Below, in pieces: positions 48,648 to 59,853 of a stretch of 64,000 bases of DNA; position 1 is the stretch's first letter, and each line of letters starts with the position of its first letter. The notes beneath the pieces were generated by a model that saw nothing but the letters and a program-made list of their open reading frames with translations, ran no database searches and was not told the origin of the DNA. The DNA is from an uncultured Clostridia bacterium (GTDB taxonomy: Bacteria; Bacillota; Clostridia; Christensenellales; CALVMC01), in the NCBI GenBank assembly GCA_944342015.1, contig CALVMC010000004.1:90102-154101 (forward strand), given 5' to 3'. The position numbers and the translations under genes were made by a program.

Positions 48648-50413
48648 TACAGTACTCCTTTATTGACGAGGTCGGAAATTTCCTTTTTGTATTCTGCGTC
48701 GAGTTCGTCGAATGTTTTGATTTCTTTTTCGGGAATATATTTTGCTCTTCCTATTTTTTCCTTAACGGGAATTTCGAGAAGATCTTCAAGATCCACATTC
48801 TTTTCAAGAGCGGCAAGCGACTGCTTGTAACTGTCGACGATAAGCTTCATCATTCTGTATTGCTTTTCCAAAGATGCGTAAGTATCGACTTCGTGGAAAG
48901 CGTTCTGATGCAAATAGTCTTCCCTTACCGATTTAGCCGTTTCCATAGTAAGTCTGTCTTTCGGGGAAAGTGCGTCCATACCGACAAGCCTTACGATTTC
49001 GTCGAGTTCGGCTTCTTCCTGCAAAATTTTCATTACATCGGCTCTGAGCTTCGGCCAATCGGAAGAAACTTCTTCTGCAAACCAGCCGTTAAGTCTTTCT
49101 GCGTAAAGAGAATAACTCGTAAGCCAATCGATAGCAGGGAAATGTCTTTTATACGCAAGAGAGGAAGAAAGTCCCCAGAACACCTTAACTATTCTGAGTG
49201 TAGCCTGAGAAACAGGTTCCGATATATCGCCTCCGGGCGGTGAAACTGCGCCTATTGCGGTAACGCTTCCTACCGTATCGGAGGAGCCGAGAACTTTTAC
49301 GATTCCCGCTCTTTCGTAAAACTCTGCAAGACGGGAACTGAGGTATGCGGGATAACCTTCTTCGCCGGGCATTTCTTCGAGACGGCCACTCATTTCTCTG
49401 AGTGCTTCCGCCCATCTTGAAGTGGAGTCTGCCATTATAGCAACGGAATAGCCCATATCTCTGAAATATTCGGCAATGGTAATACCGGTATAAATAGAAG
49501 CTTCACGGGCGGCAACCGGCATATCGGAGGTATTTGCGATAAGAACGGTTCTCTTCATAAGAGGCTCTCCGCTTTTCGGATCGATAAGTTCGGGGAATTC
49601 GTTAAGAACGTCGGTCATTTCGTTGCCTCTTTCTCCGCAGCCTACGTAAACTATAATATCCGCATCAGCCCATTTTGCAAGCTGGTGCTGAACTACGGTT
49701 TTACCGCTTCCGAAAGGTCCCGGAACGCTTGCAACGCCGCCACGGGCAATCGGAAAGAGAGTATCTATAACTCTCTGACCTGTTACGAGAGGACTTGACG
49801 GAGGAAGTTTTTCTTTATAAGGTCTTCCCTTTCTGACAGGCCATTTTTGAAGCATTGAAAGTTCGGTTTTGCCCTTTGCGGTTTTAATAACGCAAACGGT
49901 CTGGTCTATATTGAACTCGCCTTCGTTTATTTTTTCCACCGTACCGCTGATACCGAAAGGAACCATAATTTTGTGTTCTATAAGAACGTTTTCCTTAACG
50001 GAGCCGATAACGTCGCCCGATGCGACTTTATCGCCGACTTTGGCGCAAGGAGTGAATTTCCAGAGTTTTTCGTGGTCGAGAGAGGCAATCTGAACCCCTC
50101 TTGCGATACGGTCGCCGGTAAGTTCACGGAGTTTTTCGAGAGGTCTTTGTATTCCGTCGAATATACCTTCGATAAGACCGGGAGCAAGTTCGACCGAAAG
50201 GGGCATACCGGTAGTTTCCACTTCCTCGCCCGTACCGAGTCCGCTTGTCTCTTCGTAGACCTGAATGGAAGCTTTATCGCCTCTGAGTTCTATAACTTCG
50301 CCGATAAGTTTTTTATCGCCGACTTTAACGACATCGTAAATTTTACAATCCGCCATATTTTCCGCAACGATTAACGGACCGGAAATTTTGATAATTCTGC
50401 CTTTTTCCTGCAT
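48647..50413 (-). CDS. ntpA: V-type ATPase subunit A (catalytic)
   Basis: The catalytic ATPase subunit. The 588-residue chain contains the N-terminal beta-barrel, the non-homologous insertion, the Walker [12 protein letters not shown] (231-241) and [44 protein letters not shown] around 330-375. The A subunit of an ion-pumping V/A-ATPase; complete length. Directly follows subunit F with no gap. Confidence 0.97.
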   Translation of the reverse strand: MQEKGRIIKISGPLIVAENMADCKIYDVVKVGDKKLIGEVIELRGDKASIQVYEETSGLGTGEEVETTGMPLSVELAPGLIEGIFDGIQRPLEKLRELTGDRIARGVQIASLDHEKLWKFTPCAKVGDKVASGDVIGSVKENVLIEHKIMVPFGISGTVEKINEGEFNIDQTVCVIKTAKGKTELSMLQKWPVRKGRPYKEKLPPSSPLVTGQRVIDTLFPIARGGVASVPGPFGSGKTVVQHQLAKWADADIIVYVGCGERGNEMTDVLNEFPELIDPKSGEPLMKRTVLIANTSDMPVAAREASIYTGITIAEYFRDMGYSVAIMADSTSRWAEALREMSGRLEEMPGEEGYPAYLSSRLAEFYERAGIVKVLGSSDTVGSVTAIGAVSPPGGDISEPVSQATLRIVKVFWGLSSSLAYKRHFPAIDWLTSYSLYAERLNGWFAEEVSSDWPKLRADVMKILQEEAELDEIVRLVGMDALSPKDRLTMETAKSVREDYLHQNAFHEVDTYASLEKQYRMMKLIVDSYKQSLAALEKNVDLEDLLEIPVKEKIGRAKYIPEKEIKTFDELDAEYKKEISDLVNKGVL

Positions 50414-50752
50414 TTATTTCTCCTCCGCACCGAACAGTATATCACTGCCCACAGCTTTTTCGATATTGCGTCTGATATTTTCCTCGCCGAAGCCCGAGGC
50501 GCCTTTTGCCGAAGGAATAGGCAGCACTAAGGGATAAGGTTTGGTTTTATATCTGTCAATGATATCGCCGATTTGAGAAGCGATATCTTCGGTAATCAAA
50601 ATAACAAGATAGTTACGGGCAAGTTTAATTAAAGTTTCCTTAGACTTTTCCCTGTCCGATGAAGGATAAACGTCTACGCCTACCGCTTTAAAAGCAAGGA
50701 CGACGTCTTTATCGCCGATGACTGCAATTTTCTTTTCAGACATATAACTCAC
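50414..50752 (-). CDS. ntpG: V-type ATPase subunit F
   Basis: A 112-residue subunit that sits on the central shaft. It shows KKIAVIGDKDVVLAFKAVGVDVYP, LVILITEDIASQIGDII, and KPYPLVLPIPSAKGASGFGEENIRRNIEKAVG, matching the F/NtpG family. The 5' end overlaps ntpC by 17 nt; the start could be a GTG at 50752 or the ATG at 50743, the former being closer to an AGAGG site. Confidence 0.92.
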   Translation of the reverse strand: MSYMSEKKIAVIGDKDVVLAFKAVGVDVYPSSDREKSKETLIKLARNYLVILITEDIASQIGDIIDRYKTKPYPLVLPIPSAKGASGFGEENIRRNIEKAVGSDILFGAEEK

Positions 50753-51743
50753 GCAACCTCTGTTTTATGATATCTTTGTCAACATTGTTTTTAAGGCAAA
50801 CTATAATGATACGAGCCGCCTTTATTTCCGTCAGTTTGGCAAGGTAAAACCCTGCTATAACTGCGGGAGAGAAAATGTTGTTTTTCTCTTTTTTAAATAT
50901 ATTAAGAAGGTAATTATCCGTTTCTGCTTCGAAACGGGAAAGATTTTTTTTCGCAGCGCCTTCCGTACCCGTAAGGGCGACTGAACCGTATGGGCTGTAA
51001 CGAAGTTTTTCCGAAACAGCCTCGAAGGAAGAGTCGTAAAGTTTTACGAACTCGTCAACCGAATAACTTCCGCCCTCGATAAAGCTTTCTTTAAGAACGG
51101 AAATATTTATACCGTTCATTTTGCATCTTAAAAGAGTTGAAATATTTGTTAAATCGAGTAAAGCGAGCACATATTCCTTCATTTGTTTACAGCGGCATTT
51201 TTTTACTCTGCTTAAAATATCTGAAAACATAGCCTTGTCTAAAACGGTATCGATAACTCTCGGCGAAAGTTCGTGATTCAAACTTTCGCTCGTAAGGAAT
51301 TTAAGGGCGTCCGCCATATCCTTGTAAAGAGAAACGAAGTTTTTTGACGAAACGGCATCCGAAATAGTTTCTGCCGTAATAAGTCCGTTAGGAAGAAGCA
51401 TATAAGCGATATCGCTTAAATTTTCCTGTCCCGTCTGAATACCTTTAAGAATAGCCTTTGCGTTATGGTAATCGTTTTTAACGAGAAAAATGTCCACTCC
51501 GCTGCTTTCGGTTGCAATTTCACGGATAAGTTTTGTAACGCTGTCCTTTTCGGCGCTGAGCAAAGCTTCGTAATCGCCGTAAGAGTTCAGAACGAAACCG
51601 TCTCCGTAATTACATTCCTGCAAAATTTTCACTGCTTCTTCAAAGGAGCGGCTGTCAAGCATTCTGACAAGTCTGTCTTCGGTTATTAAGTTGTTTTCCT
51701 GCGACTTTATTCTGCCTGCCGCATAAAGAAGACTGCTTTGCAT
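50736..51743 (-). CDS. ntpC: V-type ATPase subunit C
   Basis: The 335-residue helical funnel that joins central shaft to the membrane ring, also called subunit d. Typical features: LLYAAGRIKSQENNLITEDRLVRMLDSRSFEEAVKILQE near the N-terminus, DYHNAKAILKG, and NISTLLRCKMNGI in the second repeat. Abuts ntpE with a one-base overlap and overlaps subunit F. Confidence 0.93.
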   Translation of the reverse strand: MQSSLLYAAGRIKSQENNLITEDRLVRMLDSRSFEEAVKILQECNYGDGFVLNSYGDYEALLSAEKDSVTKLIREIATESSGVDIFLVKNDYHNAKAILKGIQTGQENLSDIAYMLLPNGLITAETISDAVSSKNFVSLYKDMADALKFLTSESLNHELSPRVIDTVLDKAMFSDILSRVKKCRCKQMKEYVLALLDLTNISTLLRCKMNGINISVLKESFIEGGSYSVDEFVKLYDSSFEAVSEKLRYSPYGSVALTGTEGAAKKNLSRFEAETDNYLLNIFKKEKNNIFSPAVIAGFYLAKLTEIKAARIIIVCLKNNVDKDIIKQRLRELYV

Positions 51744-52327
51744 TAAACCTCCGCAAAAAGCATCGAAGCGATTTCCGGTTCGAGTTCCGCTCTGAGAACG
51801 GAAAGTTCTGTTTCGAAAGTAAGATTTTTATCGAAATTTTTATTTGACAGAATTATACCGCCTGAAAATTTTCCTTTCTTTTTGGAAAGAGAAATTTTAA
51901 TTTTTGCTTTTTTAGCCATATCTTCAACGACCTTTGAAGTTATAATATCTTTATCCTTATCACAGATAATGACTTCGTCTCCGTCTTCGGCAAATTTTAA
52001 AATCATAGCCGAAATTATTTTAAGATATTCTGTTTTTTTAAGGTCGTTAAGTTTTTTCAAAGCCAAAGCAAAGGTCTCGTCGAGAACTGATTTTTTGACG
52101 GCGAGAGCGTCTTTTTTGACTTCGAGAAGGCCGACCTGTCTTCTTCTTTCGATAGCCTGTTTTTCCTTATCGGGAAGGGTTGAAAGGGCTTCATTCAAAG
52201 ACTTATCGGCAGAAACACGGGCTTCGCTGACCTTTTGGGAAGCGATTTTATTGGCTTCTGCTACAATCTGTTCGGCTTTATTATTGGCGTCGCCAATAAT
52301 TCTGTCTATTATTTCTTTTTTTGGCAT
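51743..52327 (-). CDS. ntpE: V-type ATPase subunit E (peripheral stalk)
   Basis: The 194-residue protein has a long N-terminal coiled coil (about 1-80, IIGDANNKAEQIVAEANKIASQKVSEARVSADKS) and a globular C-terminal domain ending FETELSVLRAELEPEIASMLF, consistent with subunit E. Together with the NtpF-type coiled coil it makes the peripheral stalk. Preceded by AAGGT. Confidence 0.88.
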   Translation of the reverse strand: MPKKEIIDRIIGDANNKAEQIVAEANKIASQKVSEARVSADKSLNEALSTLPDKEKQAIERRRQVGLLEVKKDALAVKKSVLDETFALALKKLNDLKKTEYLKIISAMILKFAEDGDEVIICDKDKDIITSKVVEDMAKKAKIKISLSKKKGKFSGGIILSNKNFDKNLTFETELSVLRAELEPEIASMLFAEV

Positions 52328-52360
52328 AATGTTTTACCTTATAATTTGCAATAACGATAA

Positions 52361-52858
<498 letters not shown>

Positions 52859-54937
52859 TTAACTGACTGCTGAAATATTCTGTTCGGAAAGAGAATTGTT
52901 TTTGTCTTTCCGATTTTTCACTTTGATATTTTTTCTTTCTTCCGTATCTTCGGGAGCAAAGCTTATATATTTTGTTCTCGTTCCGAGGGGATAGAACAAT
53001 CTTCCTCCGCCGGTGTAGAATCTGCTGAAAAATTCTATATACTGCAATCTGCAATTATGGATATATGCTCCGAGAACGTTTATAGCTATATTGAAAAGGT
53101 GGAAAAGAACAAGTATCGGAATACTTATAATCACCCCTATAAAAGCGAGATTTTGCGGAAACATTCCGATAATTATTTCCGCTATGGTATTTACGACCAT
53201 TGCGATGGCGCCCGTTGCAAGTCCTAAACCGAATATACGGCAGTAACTCAAAATATCGCTGAAATAACCTATTATATCGTAATATTTTTTGAGTCCGCCC
53301 ATAATTCTTTTCAAGAAGGATTTTCCTTTTCCGAGAGCGCCGCCTAAAAATACCATAACCGCACCTAATGCAAGGAATACATAGGAAGAAATTTTAAGTG
53401 CGAAGTTGTTAAAAAGCAGAGTGAGTGCAAAAAGGCCTATTCCCAAAAAGAGTACATACCAAGAAAGAATTCCGAAAACCGCTTCTATATAATCCTTGTT
53501 TCTGAAAGCTACATAAGCATTTATTCCCATACCTGTAAGAATATGGATAATACCCAAAGCAAGAGAGAGAATAAGCATACTGACCGGCTCGTCCAAAGGC
53601 GCAAACCATAAAGGATAGAAAGTGAGTCCGAAATAGCCGCCGAAAACTATACCCCAAGCTATTGTGGAAATACCGCCCATTAAAATAATGAAGATAAGTT
53701 TACCGTCCCCGTCTTTGGGTTTGGAAAGTTTTAAAACGATAGCGGAAGCGAGCGCCATAATAAGACCGTAGCCTGCGTCCGACATCATCATACCGAAGAT
53801 TATAAAGAAGAAAACGGTAACGAAAGGATTGGGGTCTACTTCCTTATATTTAGGAGCGGTATACATATTGGTAACAGTTTCGTATTTTGAAACGAGACCG
53901 TTGTTGACGCACCAGGTAGGCGGAATTTCGTCTTCTTTCGGGTCTCTGTAAGAAACATCGTATAAAAGATTTGATTTTTCGAGTTTGGAGTCGAAAAATT
54001 CGGTAAATGCTGCGGGAATCCACCCTTCGAGAACATAAGCCTTTGAAGTTTCTCTTATACCCGAATCGGCTTCGGCTTTTTTGAGTTCCAAGTTATAGTA
54101 GTCGGAGAGTAATTTCAAAAGCGGAAGATATTCGTCGTATTTAACAACGCTTAGCGCAATATCGTCGATACGCTTTTTAAGTTCTGCGATTTTGTCGTCG
54201 TTTTCCTTGATAATCTGAGAAGCGGTTTTATCGTAATCGAATAAAGATTCGGAAAATTCAAGTTCCGAAAGTTTATTTTCCGTTTCCGCCTTGCAGTCGT
54301 TATGATATATAACCGCAACTGCAAAATTCTTTAAAGACTGATGTAATTTAAACAGATAAGTAAGAGGATAAATATTAAAAACCTCTTCAAGCTGTGTCAT
54401 ATTTACGACGGGAACGAGACCGAGTTTAACGGTTGTGGTTTCGGTGCTTTTGAATTTATCGAAAGGAATATCCAGTCCGCTGTATACGGAAAGCTGTTCG
54501 TTCTGATTTTTAAGACGGGTAATGGAATTTTTGCATTCTAAAATTTCATCGTTAAAACTTTCGAGTTCTTTAATGATTTTATCGAGTTCGGGATATCTTT
54601 CGCAAGCCTTATCGAACTCGTCGAAGCCCATAACCGTTTTAGACGGCGTAATGAGAGCAATCGGTCTTTTCGGCAAAGCCTTTTTATCGCAAGCCTTTGC
54701 TTTTATAAGAGTTTTGACATCGTTTCTTTTCTGATTGATAAAACCGAACGCAAAGTTTATTCTTGCCAAGCGGGACACGATATCGTCTATTTTATGCTGA
54801 ACGGAAACGACTGCCGTATCGTCGAGTTCGGAAGTTTTGCATACTTCGACGATTTTGAGTCTTGAAATAAGTTTCAGCATATCCCCTTTCTCGTCGTTAT
54901 AACCGACAAGAACGAGTTTTTTCATATCAGCGATCAT
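52859..54937 (-). CDS. ntpI: V-type ATPase subunit I (membrane a-type)
   Basis: The 692-residue stator subunit has an N-terminal cytoplasmic coiled-coil region (about 1-330) and a C-terminal membrane domain of about seven helices (from about 365) with FFIIFGMMMSDAGYGLIMALASAI, and the conserved region FGLGLATGAIAMVVNTIAEI carrying the Arg-containing helix neighbourhood (SYCRIFGLGLATG), plus LGAYIHNCRLQYIEFFSRFYTGGG. Overlaps the upstream stalk gene by 11 nt. Confidence 0.96.
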   Translation of the reverse strand: MIADMKKLVLVGYNDEKGDMLKLISRLKIVEVCKTSELDDTAVVSVQHKIDDIVSRLARINFAFGFINQKRNDVKTLIKAKACDKKALPKRPIALITPSKTVMGFDEFDKACERYPELDKIIKELESFNDEILECKNSITRLKNQNEQLSVYSGLDIPFDKFKSTETTTVKLGLVPVVNMTQLEEVFNIYPLTYLFKLHQSLKNFAVAVIYHNDCKAETENKLSELEFSESLFDYDKTASQIIKENDDKIAELKKRIDDIALSVVKYDEYLPLLKLLSDYYNLELKKAEADSGIRETSKAYVLEGWIPAAFTEFFDSKLEKSNLLYDVSYRDPKEDEIPPTWCVNNGLVSKYETVTNMYTAPKYKEVDPNPFVTVFFFIIFGMMMSDAGYGLIMALASAIVLKLSKPKDGDGKLIFIILMGGISTIAWGIVFGGYFGLTFYPLWFAPLDEPVSMLILSLALGIIHILTGMGINAYVAFRNKDYIEAVFGILSWYVLFLGIGLFALTLLFNNFALKISSYVFLALGAVMVFLGGALGKGKSFLKRIMGGLKKYYDIIGYFSDILSYCRIFGLGLATGAIAMVVNTIAEIIIGMFPQNLAFIGVIISIPILVLFHLFNIAINVLGAYIHNCRLQYIEFFSRFYTGGGRLFYPLGTRTKYISFAPEDTEERKNIKVKNRKDKNNSLSEQNISAVS

Positions 54938-55250
54938 ACTTTGAAATAAACCTCTCTACAATGAAGTCTGACGCTTTCCCTTTTTTAGGTTCGGCTTTTT
55001 TTCTTATATTTTCGTTATCGTCTTTTCCGGAAGCGATAATCTGTTCATAAAGTTTTTCCGCAATATCTTCGGATTTTATATCGGCTTCTTTGAGTTCTTT
55101 TTTTAAAGACAAAGCGGCGTCATCGGAAATTTTTTCGGAATCGGCCTCGGCTTTTCTTAAAATTTCTTTTGCCTTTAAATCTGCATTTTCCAGAATACCT
55201 TTTGCTTTTTTTTCAGCGTCGAGAATATCACGGATTACTTCTTCAACCAT
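54927..55250 (-). CDS. ntpF: V-type ATPase peripheral stalk subunit (NtpF/AhaH-like)
   Basis: A 107-residue coiled-coil protein rich in Lys, Glu, Ala: VEEVIRDILDAEKKAKGILENADLKAKEILRKAEADSEKISDDA, with a C-terminal segment FIVERFISKYDR. The heptad-like composition and its place as first subunit gene before ntpI fit the G/H-type stalk partner of subunit E. The exact subunit name varies between organisms. Confidence 0.82.
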   Translation of the reverse strand: MVEEVIRDILDAEKKAKGILENADLKAKEILRKAEADSEKISDDAALSLKKELKEADIKSEDIAEKLYEQIIASGKDDNENIRKKAEPKKGKASDFIVERFISKYDR

Positions 55251-55251
55251 A

Positions 55252-55698
55252 TTATAACTCCCTGTTTTCTATTTCGGTAATTTTTTCGAGTCTTTTATCG
55301 TGGCGGCCGCCCTCGTAAACGGAATTCAGCCATATGCCGATAAGTTTTATAATTTTATCGTTATCGAGCACTCTGCTTCCTAAGCAAAGTATATTAGCGT
55401 TATTGTGTTCCTTGCAGGCTTTTGCGGTAAACTCATCGTAAACGACCGCAGCTCTTATACCTTTATATTTATTTGCGGCAATTGACATACCTATACCCGT
55501 TCCGCAAATAAGGATACCCAAGTCTGCTCTGCCGGATAAAATTTCCTTACAGACTTTTTTTGCAAAATCCGGATAATCGACGGAAGAAAGTCCGTCCGTT
55601 CCGCAATCGGTTACTTTGATATTATTATTTTCAAGAAAGGAAATTACGCTTTCCTTTGCGGGATATCCCCCGTGGTCGCAACCTAAAACTATACGCAT
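55252..55698 (-). CDS. rpiB: Ribose-5-phosphate isomerase B
   Basis: Interconverts ribose 5-phosphate and ribulose 5-phosphate in the pentose phosphate pathway. The 148-residue RpiB/LacA-B family protein shows GCDHGGYPAKESVISFLE (6-23), DCGTD, VDYPDFAKKVC, GILICGTGIGMSIAANKYKGIRAAVV and HNNANILCLGSRVL. Ends only 1 nt before the V-ATPase stalk gene, so it is the first gene of the operon transcript; a functional link with the ATPase is not evident. Confidence 0.95.
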   Translation of the reverse strand: MRIVLGCDHGGYPAKESVISFLENNNIKVTDCGTDGLSSVDYPDFAKKVCKEILSGRADLGILICGTGIGMSIAANKYKGIRAAVVYDEFTAKACKEHNNANILCLGSRVLDNDKIIKLIGIWLNSVYEGGRHDKRLEKITEIENREL

Positions 55699-55728
55699 AA
55701 AACCTCTTTAAATAAAAAACAGTACCCT

Positions 55729-55757
55729 ATTTTATCAATGATAATATTTTATATCAA
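55729..55757 (-). promoter_or_regulatory. Promoter of the rpiB-V-ATPase operon
   Basis: -35 TTGATA (55757-55752) and -10 TAAAAT (55734-55729), spacer 17 bp. Confidence 0.6.
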
Positions 55758-55872
55758 TTTAAAAGGGAGTGCAACTGATTTAAGGTAATAAAAAATAAAT
55801 ATTATAATAAAAATATCGAAAAATATTATATATAATATTGTATCGGAATTATCGCATTTGATAAATTAAATA

Positions 55873-56868
55873 TTATTTTATAATTTTGCCGCCGGCAGAT
55901 TTTACCGTTCTGTTTGAAATGGATTTATAAATACCCTCTTCGCCGAAATACTCTATAATTATAAAATCGTAAATTTTTTCCGCCTTTCTCATTTCCGAAA
56001 AAATTCTGCTTGCGATTTTTATTCCGCTTTTTCCGAGTTTGATTATATTGAATTTAGGATTATTTTTTTTAATAATATCAGCCGTTTTATTACTTACAAG
56101 GAGTACGGGATTTTTATTTACATTTAAAAGGTATGTTTCTTCGAGTTTTTCTCTGACGGCTGTAACCGTTTCTTTAACGGGTGCGTAATGTTTATATTTC
56201 ATACCGGGAGCGGGTGCCGATTTAATAATTTCGCCTGAAAAATTTTTACATACTCCCGTAACTTTTGCAATCATTTTTGAAGTTACATATCCCGGTCTTA
56301 AAATTATCGGAATATCGTCCGTTACCGAAACGACGGTGGATTCTATTCCCACTTTCGACATACCGCCGTCTATGATAAGGGGAATTTTGCCGTCCATATC
56401 TTCGAGCACATATTCGGCTTTTGTGGGGCTTATTCTTGTCGATGCGTTTGCGGAAGGCGCAGCGATAGGAACGCCGCATTTTTTAATAAAAGCCCTTGCC
56501 ACTCTGTTTTCGGGACATCTGACTCCGACAGTATTTAAGCCTGCCGTAACCGTATTACCGATTTCCTTTCTTTTGGGAAGCACTATGGTGATAGGCCCCG
56601 GCATAAAGGCTTCAATTAATTTTTGAGCCACGGCGCTTACATTTTCTGCAACTTTATATATATCTTTTTTATCTGCAATATGAACGATTAAAGGATTGTC
56701 GGAAGGTCTTCCTTTTGCCTGAAAGATTTTTTTGACGGCTTCTTCATTGAAAGCGTTTGCGCCGAGCCCGTAAACCGTTTCCGTAGGGAAAGCTACTATT
56801 TCGCCACGGTTTATCAATTCCGCCCCTTTGTCAATGGCTTTTTTGCCTTTTAAAACTTCGGTTTTCAT
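55873..56868 (-). CDS. L-threonylcarbamoyladenylate synthase (Sua5 type)
   Basis: Makes threonylcarbamoyl-AMP from threonine, bicarbonate and ATP, the first step of t6A tRNA modification. The 331-residue protein has the YrdC-like catalytic domain (1-205): RGEIVAFPTETVYGLGANAFNEEAVKKIFQAKGRPSDNPLIVHI, SANASTRISPTKAEYV, DGGMSKVGIESTVVSV. An extra Sua5 C-terminal domain follows (about 230-331). Start ATG at 56868; a neighbouring ZIP gene lies 9 nt upstream, so they are an operon. A trailing AT-rich region of about 115 nt precedes the rpiB promoter. Confidence 0.95.
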   Translation of the reverse strand: MKTEVLKGKKAIDKGAELINRGEIVAFPTETVYGLGANAFNEEAVKKIFQAKGRPSDNPLIVHIADKKDIYKVAENVSAVAQKLIEAFMPGPITIVLPKRKEIGNTVTAGLNTVGVRCPENRVARAFIKKCGVPIAAPSANASTRISPTKAEYVLEDMDGKIPLIIDGGMSKVGIESTVVSVTDDIPIILRPGYVTSKMIAKVTGVCKNFSGEIIKSAPAPGMKYKHYAPVKETVTAVREKLEETYLLNVNKNPVLLVSNKTADIIKKNNPKFNIIKLGKSGIKIASRIFSEMRKAEKIYDFIIIEYFGEEGIYKSISNRTVKSAGGKIIK

Positions 56869-56877
56869 TTTACACCT

Positions 56878-57732
56878 TTAAAACAAACCTATAAAAAGTA
56901 TACCTAAAATAAGGCTGATTATAAAAATGAGAGGAAGAACCTTGTTGTTTTCCTGCATGGAAAGAGCACTCGGCAGCATTTCGCAAAATACGATATAAAG
57001 CATAAATCCCGCAGCCGCCGAAAGACAAAGAGAGACAAGAGTCTGAGAAGCTCCGCCTGCAAGGTATCCTATAAGCGCTCCTATTACCGTCGGAAGCCCC
57101 GTAAGAGCTGCGTATATAAGTATTTTATAATTTTTAACGCCCGAAGATACCATTGGCGTGGACATAGCCATACCTTCGGGGATATTATGAACGCAAATCA
57201 ATATGCTGATTAAAAGTCCGTTATCGACAGCTGTTACCGCCCCTATCGCAAGACCTTCGGGAAAGTTATGAACGGCGATAGCAAAAGTCATTACGACTCC
57301 CATTTTAAACATTGCCGATTTACTTGCCTTTTCACAGTCCGACTGTTTTTCCGAAATCATTTTAGCAGATATCTCTTTTCCTTTCACGGAAGAATCGGAA
57401 CATTTATTTTTCATTGACAGCGACTGTACATTGTATTTATTTATATTCTGATTTTTTCTGAGTTTGGACGAACAAAGTTCGGCGATAAATTCAAAAAGCA
57501 TAACAAGGACTATTCCGAAAATTATGCCCGAAACCGAAGCCGTCATTCCTCCCGCTTCAACGCTTTCAGGTATCAGATCGAAGCAAACGATAGCAAGCAT
57601 AAATCCGCCCGCAAAAGCAAGTAAATAACTTATAAACTTTTCGTTACGATGCCCGAAAAAAATTGAAATTATTCCGCCTGTAAGTGTTCCTATAACGCCC
57701 GCAACAAGGCTGTAAATCAAAGTAGTAATCAT
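56878..57732 (-). CDS. ZIP family metal transporter
   Basis: The 284-residue membrane protein has about eight helices. The metal-binding motifs are HNFPEGLAIG (about 155-164) in helix IV and HNIPEGMAMS (about 182-191) in helix V, typical of ZupT/ZIP proteins that import zinc or other divalent cations. An intervening polar loop (about 90-135) rich in Ser, Lys and Cys is probably a cytoplasmic regulatory loop. The gene is transcribed away from a repeat array that fills the divergent intergenic region. Confidence 0.9.
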   Translation of the reverse strand: MITTLIYSLVAGVIGTLTGGIISIFFGHRNEKFISYLLAFAGGFMLAIVCFDLIPESVEAGGMTASVSGIIFGIVLVMLFEFIAELCSSKLRKNQNINKYNVQSLSMKNKCSDSSVKGKEISAKMISEKQSDCEKASKSAMFKMGVVMTFAIAVHNFPEGLAIGAVTAVDNGLLISILICVHNIPEGMAMSTPMVSSGVKNYKILIYAALTGLPTVIGALIGYLAGGASQTLVSLCLSAAAGFMLYIVFCEMLPSALSMQENNKVLPLIFIISLILGILFIGLF

Positions 57733-57924
57733 AAACCGTTAATAATTATACACTTTTATATTTCAATACACAAGTAAATTAATCGGTACCGACTGCATAT
57801 ATATGTTGAAAAAACGAAGTATGCAAATATACGGACTGTCAGAATAACAAACGGACGAAATTTTTTAAATTTTTTTAAATAGTTTAAATTAACCGTTTAA
57901 TTTAAATTGTTATCGCCTTAATAA
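57733..57924. other. Intergenic stretch upstream of the ZIP gene
   Basis: AT-rich sequence that carries the leader and presumably the promoter of the ZIP gene; it continues into the degenerate repeat array. No gene visible. A few weakly repeat-like units (around 57901-57921) may be the edge of the array. Confidence 0.4.
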
Positions 57925-58135
57925 TTTGTCCGTCGCTATAATTTGTTTGCCGTAATTAATTAATTTGTCGTAACTACTAATGTTTCGTAATGATTTGTGT
58001 ACCGTAATCATTTAAGCACAGTAATAATTTATTTACCGTAAAAATTTACGCACCGCAATAATGTATGTTCCGTAATCATTTTGTGTCCTGATTGAGTTAT
58101 TATTGTGTACCGAAATAATTTTGTACCGTAATTAA
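57925..58135. repeat. Degenerate 17-bp tandem repeat array
   Basis: About 12 imperfect units with modal length 17 bp, roughly TTT-N4-ACCGTAAT-N-A. Five successive units hold exact register: 57994-58010, 58011-58027, 58028-58044, 58045-58061 and 58062-58078; further units at 57925-57941, 57964-57980 and 58119-58135 are also 17 bp long, with short insertions or deletions elsewhere. Most preserve a CCGTAAT-like core. The array lies between the divergent ZIP and KE-rich membrane protein genes, is AT-rich and has no ORF. Its role is unknown; it could be protein-binding sites or a decaying satellite. Confidence 0.8.
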
Positions 58136-58207
58136 TTTATATTAATATTCTACACATATAATTTAAAAAAAATGATTTTAATTTACATAAAACTTTGCAT
58201 TAGCGAG

Positions 58208-58236
58208 TTGTAAAAAAAGATTTATAATAGTATAAT
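58208..58236 (+). promoter_or_regulatory. Promoter of the small KE-rich membrane protein
   Basis: -35 TTGTAA (58208-58213) and -10 TATAAT (58231-58236), spacer 17 bp, immediately to the right of the repeat array. Confidence 0.7.
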
Positions 58237-58255
58237 ATAAAGACGGAGGGAAAAT

Positions 58256-58594
58256 ATGCTTAATTTACTAAATGCCTTTTCAATGGACGCAAAATCGATA
58301 ACACTTGTAGTAATCGCAGTAGTTGTAATAATACTTACGATAGTATGGGGAATCTTTTCCGGCAAAAAACAAAGCAAGGAAGAAGAGAACAAAGAAGAAA
58401 TGACGCCCGATACAAAAGATGCGGTTGACGCAAAAATTGTAGAAGAAGTAAAAGAAGTCAAAGCCGAAAATCAATCGGCGGAAGATAATATAAAAGAAGA
58501 AAAGAAAGAACCCGAAATAAAGGAAGAAGAAAAAAAAGAAGTCGTAGAAGTTAAAACGGAAGAAGAGCCGAAAGATAAAAAATCGGAACAATAA
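58256..58594 (+). CDS. Small membrane protein with Lys/Glu-rich tail
   Basis: A 112-residue protein of unknown function. A single membrane helix (about 14-33, ITLVVIAVVVIILTIVWGIF) is followed by a cytoplasmic tail of about 75 residues made mostly of Lys and Glu with repeated KEE- and EVK-type patches, which should be disordered. Strong promoter and GGAGG site indicate real expression. It stands alone; the repeat array lies just upstream and gap just downstream on the other strand. Confidence 0.72.
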   Translation: MLNLLNAFSMDAKSITLVVIAVVVIILTIVWGIFSGKKQSKEEENKEEMTPDTKDAVDAKIVEEVKEVKAENQSAEDNIKEEKKEPEIKEEEKKEVVEVKTEEEPKDKKSEQ

Positions 58595-58678
58595 ATTTTT
58601 AAAATTAAACAATTTTAAATTGAAAAAACTTTAATTATATAAACTGAATTTAAAACTTAATTAATATAAAGTTAAAAT

Positions 58679-58706
58679 AAAAAACCGCCCGTTTCGGGCG
58701 GTTTTA
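58679..58706. terminator. Bidirectional terminator
   Basis: Eleven-bp stem AAAACCGCCCG/CGGGCGGTTTT, 3-nt loop, with a strong T-run on the minus strand; it ends gap and can stop plus-strand transcription from the KE-rich protein gene. Confidence 0.92.
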
Positions 58707-58721
58707 TTATTTATTTAAAAA

Positions 58722-59774
<1,053 letters not shown>

Positions 59775-59853
59775 TTAACAATATTAATTTTACCTTTTTT
59801 GCAAAATTATAGCAAGTAAAAAGAGACAAAAATATTTTAATTTTGCCGTTTGA

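Noticed and set aside
57925..58135. Replication origin or plasmid iterons
   Set aside because: The 17-bp units resemble iterons in length, but no dnaA, rep or partition gene is close and the flanking genes are chromosomal metabolism genes.
57925..58135. CRISPR array
   Set aside because: Units are directly adjacent, highly degenerate and have no spacers; no cas gene is in the window.
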